From NCBI RefSeq assembly GCF_020171315.1, contig NZ_JAIUZP010000004.1, positions 62,001 through 126,000 of the forward strand: a DNA stretch of 64,000 nucleotides. Reading direction: 5' to 3'. This DNA comes from Pseudooceanicola nanhaiensis (GTDB lineage Bacteria > Pseudomonadota > Alphaproteobacteria > Rhodobacterales > Rhodobacteraceae). The stretch's first letter is position 1, and each line of letters begins with the position of its first letter. A program made the position numbers and the translations under genes. Below, piece after piece: positions 58,418 through 64,000 of this stretch. The notes under the pieces are model-generated. The model was given only the letters and a program-made list of their open reading frames with translations, searched no databases and had not been told where the DNA came from.

Positions 58418-59980
58418 ATGCCCCGCCTGTTGATCCGACTGTTGACCCGCTGGCTCAGCCTGTTCGTCCGCGTCCTGCGCGGGGCGCTGCGGCGCTTCCT
58501 GCGTCTGCCGCTGCCGGTGCTGTTCCGCAGCCCTTTGCGCTCCATCACCTTTGCCCGGCTGCTGCGCGGCGGGCGTCCGGCCGACGCGGGGCGGTTGCCG
58601 CGCTATCTCGGGCTCTTCGCCGTGGGGGTGGTCTGCATCTGGACGCCGATCTCCACCTATCTCTCCACGGCGCCGCTGCGCTACACCTCGGGGCTGTCGC
58701 TGATCCTGCCGGGCTCCGGGGCCTCGGCCTCGGTGAACCTCGACCGGATCGGACAGGCGTCGTCCTTCGCCTCCTCGCCCTATGCGCATTCCTCCGTCAG
58801 CCCGACCGAGACCTACAAGCGTCTGCTGGCCGCCGAGCGGATCGTCAGCGCTGCCGCCCGTGCGCTGGAGATGGAGCCGCGCGACTTCGGCAGCCCCCGG
58901 ATCGAACTGGTGGACCAGACCGGGCTGATCCATGTCTCGATCACCGGCAATTCCCCCGAGGATGCCAAGATCCGTGGCGAGGCCCTGCTGGCCGCCTTCT
59001 TCCACGAGATCGAGGCCCTGCGCACCGATGAGCTGCAAATGCGCGAGGTCGGCGCGGGCGAGGCGATCGACGATTATCGCCGCTCCGTCCTCGCCACGCG
59101 CGACGAGATCTCGCGGCTCCAACGGGAGACAGGTCTGATCTCGGCCACCCAGTTCGAGGCGCTAGTGGCCGAGACCGACGAACTGGCGCGACGGGCGGGC
59201 GACATGGCCACCACGCTGGCCGACAAGAGCGAAGCCGTCACCGCACTGCGGCAGGCGCTCGACACGACGCCCCGGCTGGCGGCGGCGGCGCTGAAGCTGC
59301 ACGCAGATACGGCCTATGGCGCGCTGGCCCGCGAGATGTCGGACCAGGCGGCGCTGCTTTCGCGCAAGCGGGCGGCCTTCGGCGCCAATCACCCCGAGGT
59401 GCAGGCCGCAAGGGCCGCCCATGCCGGGGCCGAGGCCGATGCGCTGGCCCGGGCCGAGGCGATCACCGGCCTGCCCCGGGCGGCGCTTGCGCGGCTCGAC
59501 ATGTCCCACGTGGGCAACCGGGCGCCACTGTTGAGCGATCTTGTCACGCTGGAGGCCGAACGCGCTGGGCTGGAGGCGGAACTGGCCAAGACCACGGCCC
59601 GGCTGGACCGGGCCCGGGCGCGCCAGATGGCGCTGATCGACCCGGCCGCGCGGCTCGAAGACCTGCAACGGGACTTTGCCGTGGCCGAGGCGGTCTTTGC
59701 CTCTGCCATCGCCCGGACCCAGACCAACAAGGCCGATCTCTTTGCCTCCTACCCGCTGGTGCAGGTGCTGGAGAACCCCTCGCTGCCGACGGACCCCAGC
59801 AGCCCCCGGCGCAAGCTGGCGCTGGCCGCAGGGATCGCCGCGACCTTCTTCATGTTCCTCGGCTTCTTCCTCGGCTGGATGCGCCGCCCGCTGATCGACA
59901 AGCTGCTGACGCCCCGCGACGGGGACGGCAAGCGCAGACCCTCGGAGGAGCACGGGCCGGCCGGGGTCCCTGCGGAATGA
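58418..59980 (+). CDS. Polysaccharide chain-length/co-polymerase protein (Wzz/GumC-like)
   Basis: A 520-residue inner-membrane protein: a basic N-terminal stretch (residues 1-55), TM1 at about 63-82, a long periplasmic helical region with predicted coiled coil (about 200-425), and TM2 at about 467-488 with a short cytoplasmic tail. The order fits Wzz/PCP proteins. There is no C-terminal tyrosine kinase domain, so it is a PCP without an attached kinase, and no separate kinase gene is seen. CCAAGGAGACCTCCC precedes the ATG at 58418. It controls length and export of the polymer together with Wza and the polymerase. Confidence 0.85.
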   Translation: MPRLLIRLLTRWLSLFVRVLRGALRRFLRLPLPVLFRSPLRSITFARLLRGGRPADAGRLPRYLGLFAVGVVCIWTPISTYLSTAPLRYTSGLSLILPGSGASASVNLDRIGQASSFASSPYAHSSVSPTETYKRLLAAERIVSAAARALEMEPRDFGSPRIELVDQTGLIHVSITGNSPEDAKIRGEALLAAFFHEIEALRTDELQMREVGAGEAIDDYRRSVLATRDEISRLQRETGLISATQFEALVAETDELARRAGDMATTLADKSEAVTALRQALDTTPRLAAAALKLHADTAYGALAREMSDQAALLSRKRAAFGANHPEVQAARAAHAGAEADALARAEAITGLPRAALARLDMSHVGNRAPLLSDLVTLEAERAGLEAELAKTTARLDRARARQMALIDPAARLEDLQRDFAVAEAVFASAIARTQTNKADLFASYPLVQVLENPSLPTDPSSPRRKLALAAGIAATFFMFLGFFLGWMRRPLIDKLLTPRDGDGKRRPSEEHGPAGVPAE

Positions 59981-60188
59981 GGCGGGTGGTTTGCAAACCC
60001 GGCGTGCCCTCTTTGCAAAGCGGGTACGCGCCGCTCAGGCACCGGTCCGCGCCGTGGCAGCAGACGGGTCTTCCGCGCAGGGCCAGCCGACCGTTTCCCG
60101 AGCCCTGATATGCCGGGGCCAGTGGACCCCCCAAAAACGCCGCGGCCCGCTCTGCCCGACCGCCCCGCCCCACTCCCTCCTCCAGCTT

Positions 60189-61637
60189 ATGCCCTTCACG
60201 CCCCGGACCCCTGCCATGCCCCGCCGCCCCAAGCTTCGTATCCCGATCACGCCCGAGAACCTCGCGGAGCGGATGGTCTACAAGACCCTTCGCTGGACAT
60301 GGCCGTTCTACTTCGTCGGCGCGCTTTACGTCGTGGGGCCGGTGCTGGCGTGGCTTCTGGCGGGGCTCGCGGCGCTCGTGCTCTACCTCGGCCCCGCGAT
60401 CCGGCCCGAGCTGCGGGCCCGGGGGACGATCCCCCCGGTGGTCTGGGGCTGGATCGCGGGCATGCTGGTCATGCTGGTGGCGCTCTGGATCGGGCACCTC
60501 GACTGGGGACTGGGCGTCAAGAAGACGATCAAATCCTCGATCGGCTGGGCCAAGGGATGGGCGTTGCTGGCGCTCTTCCCCCTTGCGGGCGCGGTGCTGC
60601 CGATCCGCCGCGAGGTGCTGATCCGGGGCCAGTGCATCGTCGGGCTCTGGACGCTGGCGCTTCTGCCCATCCTCTTCATCGCCCCGCAGATCGGCCTGCC
60701 CGAGCGCATCTTCACCTCGCCGCTGAAGGCCATCGGCGGACCGGGGCCGGAGTATTTCAGCGTCTATTTCTTCACATGGGACCCCGCCAGCTGGACCCCC
60801 CGGTGGCAGTTCTATGCCCCCTGGTCGCCCTTCGCGGCGCTGCTCGGGGTGGTGCAGGTCTGCTTTGCCCTGGAGGAGAAGGACCATAAGTGGCGCAGCA
60901 TCGGGATCGCGGCGGGCGTCGCGATGATCCTGCTGTCGAAGAGCCGCATGGGGCTGATCGGGCTGGTGGCCTGCACCATCGGGCCGCGGATGCTGCCGCT
61001 GGTGTGCAAGGGCTGGGCCTGGCAGATGGTGGCGGCGGCCACGGCCTCGCTCGCCGTGGTGGGCACGGCGCTGCTGCAGGGGCTGAAGGATGCGATCAGC
61101 GCCTTCAAGGGTGCCCGGGCCGACAGCACCCGCGTGCGCGAGACCCTGCAGCGGATTGCCCGCGAACGCTGGGAGAACGAGGCCTTCTGGTTCGGCCATG
61201 GCACCGTCCAGCCCGGGCCGCACATCGTGGAATACATGCCCATCGGCAGCCACCACACATGGTGGGCGCTGCTCTTCGTCAAGGGGCTGGTGGGGCTGAT
61301 CGCCTGGGCGGTGCCTATCCTGTGGCAGACCGGGCTGGCGATCTGGGATGCGGCCCGTGGCCCGCGCGGACGGCTGCCGCTGGCAATCGTGATGACCCTG
61401 CTGCTGCTGTCCTTCGGAGAGAACATCGAGATCGAGGCCTACCTGCTCTGGCCCGGGCTGATGATCCTCGGCATCCATGCCGCCGAGCTTCAGGAGGAGG
61501 CAGCCCGGCGCCGCGCGGCCCGGTGGCGCGACGCGGCCCCGCAGAGCCCCTTGCCATCGCCCGGTGGGCGGGCCATCACATCTCCATGTCGGACAGATTC
61601 TGCACCCTCGACCGCGCCGGCGGCACCTTCACCCTGA
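60189..61637 (+). CDS. O-antigen ligase/Wzy-type polymerase candidate
   Basis: A roughly 482-residue membrane protein with about ten hydrophobic segments and a large periplasmic loop (RADSTRVRETLQRIARERWENEAFWFGHGTVQPGPHIVEYMPIGSHHTWWALLFVKGLVG), the pattern of Wzy/WaaL proteins. SKSRMGLIGL resembles the short conserved segment of O-antigen ligase domains. The start is uncertain: ATGs at 60189 and 60216 lack clear ribosome-binding sites, and the frame is open from 59991. The last 50 bp overlap the next small gene and encode a Pro/Ser-rich tail of doubtful value. It would polymerise the repeat units flipped by Wzx. Confidence 0.75.
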   Translation: MPFTPRTPAMPRRPKLRIPITPENLAERMVYKTLRWTWPFYFVGALYVVGPVLAWLLAGLAALVLYLGPAIRPELRARGTIPPVVWGWIAGMLVMLVALWIGHLDWGLGVKKTIKSSIGWAKGWALLALFPLAGAVLPIRREVLIRGQCIVGLWTLALLPILFIAPQIGLPERIFTSPLKAIGGPGPEYFSVYFFTWDPASWTPRWQFYAPWSPFAALLGVVQVCFALEEKDHKWRSIGIAAGVAMILLSKSRMGLIGLVACTIGPRMLPLVCKGWAWQMVAAATASLAVVGTALLQGLKDAISAFKGARADSTRVRETLQRIARERWENEAFWFGHGTVQPGPHIVEYMPIGSHHTWWALLFVKGLVGLIAWAVPILWQTGLAIWDAARGPRGRLPLAIVMTLLLLSFGENIEIEAYLLWPGLMILGIHAAELQEEAARRRAARWRDAAPQSPLPSPGGRAITSPCRTDSAPSTAPAAPSP

Positions 61638-61804
61638 CCCTGGGCAGTTGGAGCAACACCTATCCGCTGGACCAGATGGAAACGTGGCTCGCCTTCTACC
61701 GCTACCAGCGGGATCACTTCCCGAAGTCGCTGAAAAGCTACGACGAGACGATCCGCCTGCTGGAAGAGGCCCGCAAGGAGTTGGGAGACGGCAAGGCCGC
61801 ATAA
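61586..61804 (+). CDS. Small conserved-looking protein of unknown function
   Basis: A 72-residue soluble protein (MSDRFCTLDRAGG ... ETWLAFYRYQRDH ... RLLEEARKEL) with mixed beta start and amphipathic helical end. It overlaps the polymerase gene by 52 bp in another frame. Residue composition is balanced, unlike shadow frames in this GC-rich DNA, so it looks like a true gene, but no strong ribosome-binding site precedes the ATG at 61586. Function unknown; not recognised. Confidence 0.55.
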   Translation: MSDRFCTLDRAGGTFTLTLGSWSNTYPLDQMETWLAFYRYQRDHFPKSLKSYDETIRLLEEARKELGDGKAA

Positions 61805-61830
61805 GGGTGGCAGTGCGGTGGGCTGGGCCT

Positions 61831-61870
61831 TGAGCTGTGAGCTGTGAGCTGTGAGCTGTGAGCTGTGAGC
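61831..61870. repeat. 7-bp tandem repeat array (TGAGCTG x 5.7)
   Basis: Five perfect copies of TGAGCTG (61831-61865) plus five more bases, 26 bp past the stop of the small 61586 gene. It has the same period as the larger array at 58134 but a different unit. Confidence 0.93.
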
Positions 61871-62216
61871 CTCCCTATGACTTGGCGGGTGACTTGCAAC
61901 AAGTCCGGGCCAGAAAAACACCGCTTCGGCCTTCCCCCTCTCCGCCTGCCACGAAGCCGCGCATCGACGGCGCGCGCGGGGGCGATCTGAACCTCTCTGG
62001 CTCCCACTTTATAGCAGCCAAGCTCGTCCCTCCCTCGAAAGCGACCGCCTAGCCTCACCAAATCGCCGCCGCGTGGGGGCGCGCCGGCGATGCGCGGCTG
62101 CCTGCGGCCTTGTCCCGCGCGGGGGGCAGACGGTGACGGGGTAAAAGATCGTGAGACGGGCATTGAGGGAGACGCGTAAAACGCCACCCTCAGGTGTGCC
62201 TCGGCAGACGCGAGCC

Positions 62217-62244
62217 GGGGCCTGTCCCGGAGACAGGAAGCCCC
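62217..62244 (-). terminator. Hairpin after opgG
   Basis: CCTGTC (62221-62226) pairs with GACAGG (62232-62237), flanked by GGGG/CCCC, ending 1 bp before the opgG stop codon. Terminator candidate without T-tract. Confidence 0.45.
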
Positions 62245-62245
62245 C

Positions 62246-63874
62246 TCAGGTGCTCGACGCCAGCAGGTCTCGCAGCTGGCTGGGGAAGAGCTGCAGGATC
62301 AGCGTCTCGGTCATCGCCTCGCCCGCATGATCCACGTAGACCCGCAGGTCGATCGGCGTGTCATCCTCCGCCGCCAGCATCGAGAAATCCACGTCGAAGA
62401 TCGCGCGCCAGGCGTCCTCTCCCACCACCGGATAGGCCGCCTCGCCGCCGATCTCCCCGCGCGAGGCGGTCACGTTCACCGTGGTTTCGGGGCCGCGTCC
62501 CAGCCCCTCCATCCCGTGCGTATCGAAGTCGCAGACCACCTTCACCGTATCCGCAGGCCGCGGCTGGCCGGGAATACCCCCCTTGCCGAGGCGCACTGCG
62601 CGGAACCGCGCGTTCACCGGCGGCACGGGGCAGTCTTCCTTCCAGCTCAGCCGGTAGTTCAGGCGGTATTCCCCGCCCGCGGCGGCCGGGCCCGAGGGCT
62701 GCCAGAAGGCCACGATATTGTCGAAGGTCTCGTCATCGGTGGGCAGTTCGATCAGCGTGACCGCGCCCTCGCCCCAATCCTCCATCGGCTCGACCCAGGC
62801 CGAGGCGCGGCGGTCGTAGAAGACGCCGTCATCCTGATACTGGTCGAAGTCCCTCTCGCGCTGCATCAGGCCGAAGCCGCGCGGCCGCGGGGTCGAGAAG
62901 CTGTTGGCCATGACCCGGGGGGGATTGTTCAGGGGCCGCCAGATCCGCTCGCCGTTGGCGGCGTGGATCTCCAGCCCGTCGCTGTCATGCACCTCGGGGC
63001 GCCAGTCGGCGGCGACGTGGCGGTCATGCTTGCCGAACCAGTACATCGAGGTCAGCGGTGCCAGCCCCAGCCGCTCCACATCCCCGCGCAGGAAGATATC
63101 GGCCGAGATCTCCTGCTCCACCCCGGCGTCCTGCCACGAGCGGATGCGATAGGCGCCGGTCGCGCGCGGGCTTTCCAGCAGCGCCGATGTGGTGATCGCG
63201 CCATCCTCGTGCTGTTCGATCCAGAACCGGGTGAAGCGGGGGAATTCCTCGGGCCCGTCGGGGATCGCCGTGTCGAGGGCCAGCCCCCGGACAGAGAGGC
63301 CGAACTGCCCCGAATAGCCCGCCGTGCGCCAATAGGAGGCGCCCAGGAAGGCCATCCAATCCGCCAGCCCCTTGGGATCCTGCACCGAGAAGCCGGCGAA
63401 GCCCTCGGTCTTGGTCAGCTCCCGCGCCGGGCTGTCGTCCGGCATGGAGAAGAGATCGTTGGAGAAGGGCACCTCGCGGGCCATGCCCGCCTCCACCGCG
63501 TAGATATGCACCGGGTCCTGGAAGTAGCGGCCGGGGTAGAAGAACTGCACCGGGTTGTCGCGCTCGCGCCCGCCCCAGAGCGCCCGGTCCTTGCGGAAGC
63601 GGATCTGGCCATGGGCGTCATAGTCGATCCGGTCGAGGATCGCGGCGTCGGGCTTGGCCATGGGGGTATAGGGTTCCTGCGCGAGGCGGCGCGCAAGGGC
63701 CCGCAGCTCATCGAAGGAGAAGGGCTGCGCCTCCCCCAGACCGATCCCCTGGCCCACCAGATCCCCGCTGGCCCGCGCGGCGGCAGGCAGGAGGCAGAAG
63801 GCCCCGGCCCCGAGCGCAGAGGCCAGCAGTGCACGGCGGGTGGGGGTCAGAGTTTCCTTCGAAGAGGTCGGCAT
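62246..63874 (-). CDS. opgG: Periplasmic glucan biosynthesis protein OpgG (MdoG)
   Basis: A 542-residue periplasmic protein. The signal sequence contains a twin-arginine-like TRRALLASALGAGAFCLLPAAARA, then SFDELRALARRLAQEPY and the OpgG/OpgD core: YPGRYFQDPVHIYAVEAG, FAGFSVQDP, FLGASYWRTAGYSGQFGLSVRGLALDTA, GLMQRERDFDQYQD, NIVAFWQPSGPA, with conserved acidic residues. It helps build or branch osmoregulated beta-glucans. The start at 63874 follows GCTGGAGCCCTCC; an ATG at 63889 would add five residues. No opgH follows downstream, where it normally sits, so either the partner lies elsewhere or this copy stands alone. The 125 bp to the right edge hold its upstream region. Confidence 0.9.
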   Translation of the reverse strand: MPTSSKETLTPTRRALLASALGAGAFCLLPAAARASGDLVGQGIGLGEAQPFSFDELRALARRLAQEPYTPMAKPDAAILDRIDYDAHGQIRFRKDRALWGGRERDNPVQFFYPGRYFQDPVHIYAVEAGMAREVPFSNDLFSMPDDSPARELTKTEGFAGFSVQDPKGLADWMAFLGASYWRTAGYSGQFGLSVRGLALDTAIPDGPEEFPRFTRFWIEQHEDGAITTSALLESPRATGAYRIRSWQDAGVEQEISADIFLRGDVERLGLAPLTSMYWFGKHDRHVAADWRPEVHDSDGLEIHAANGERIWRPLNNPPRVMANSFSTPRPRGFGLMQRERDFDQYQDDGVFYDRRASAWVEPMEDWGEGAVTLIELPTDDETFDNIVAFWQPSGPAAAGGEYRLNYRLSWKEDCPVPPVNARFRAVRLGKGGIPGQPRPADTVKVVCDFDTHGMEGLGRGPETTVNVTASRGEIGGEAAYPVVGEDAWRAIFDVDFSMLAAEDDTPIDLRVYVDHAGEAMTETLILQLFPSQLRDLLASST

Positions 63875-64000
63875 GGAGGGCTCCAGCATTGGGACAGACG
63901 GCGGCGGCGCAGAAATCGGAAGTTTTGCAGCAAGTTGGCATTGTCGGGCGCGGAAACAAGGCCCCCCGATGGGCTGTGGGCAGGCCCTTGCCGATCTGCG

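Larger units (their letters stand above)
61805..62245. other. Intergenic region between the polysaccharide locus and opgG
   Basis: About 440 bp without a clear gene. It holds the 7-bp array at 61831-61870, a small hairpin GACTTG-CAA-CAAGTC at 61891-61905, and the opgG 3' hairpin at 62217-62244. The remaining sequence is unremarkable. Confidence 0.6.

Overview
The window reads as chromosomal DNA from a high-GC alphaproteobacterium, most likely family Rhodobacteraceae (Roseobacter/Paracoccus type). The main grounds are the housekeeping order erpA-dgt-argS-SPOR-nagZ-scpA-scpB, roseobacter-like catabolic genes (tripartite tricarboxylate transporter, acuI-type reductase, many CaiB/FGGY/acyl-CoA genes) and Rhodobacteraceae-style intergenic hairpin elements. 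No tRNA, rRNA, CRISPR array, insertion sequence or phage gene was recognised. Gene identities come from motif recognition in translated sequence; no database search was possible.

Layout. (1) 1-5088, minus strand: chromosome segregation and cell-wall block scpB(partial)-scpA-nagZ-SPOR protein-argS, joined by short overlaps. (2) 5089-12870: an accessory cluster placed between argS and dgt: TauE/SafE permease, TctA/B/C, a HutC-type GntR regulator, and a divergent gamma-glutamyltransferase-family gene with a small GAF protein. A 12-bp palindrome lies in the divergent promoter. (3) 12871-14562: dgt and divergent erpA. (4) 14755-21172, plus strand: an ABC importer (ATPase, binding protein, two-domain permease), MBL hydrolase, CX5R phosphatase and LacI regulator; a 14-bp palindrome precedes the first gene. 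(5) 21204-39478: an IclR regulator, a polyamine-type ABC importer with a fused permease, and a divergent run of eleven catabolic genes (CoA transferases, CaiB/BaiF, 2-hydroxyacid dehydrogenase, class II aldolase, FGGY kinase, TPP enzyme, molybdopterin enzyme, AhpD-like protein, rhodanese, acyl-CoA synthetase). Two matching 17-bp inverted repeats sit in the divergent promoter region. (6) 39695-44894: DksA-like zinc protein, amidase, AcuI-type reductase, FCD-GntR regulator and divergent FAD-linked 2-hydroxyacid dehydrogenase. (7) 45072-61804: an exopolysaccharide locus (GT4, two GT2, Wzx, Wza, a GT26/sugar-phosphate-transferase fusion, Wzz, a Wzy/ligase candidate). Embedded in it are a YegD-type Hsp70, a SUOX-fold periplasmic protein next to a hybrid histidine kinase carrying REC and Hpt domains, and a LuxR-type response regulator. 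(8) 62246-63874: opgG (periplasmic glucan synthesis).

How it may work together. The most interesting part is the polysaccharide locus. It appears to carry its own complete phosphorelay (periplasmic binding-type protein, HK-REC-Hpt, LuxR regulator). Copies of one palindrome (TATCC-N4-GGATA) lie about 90-100 bp upstream of the wza-like gene, the wzz-like gene and the sensor operon, so a shared regulon is plausible. Two different 7-bp tandem arrays lie in intergenic DNA of the same locus and could vary in length between strains.
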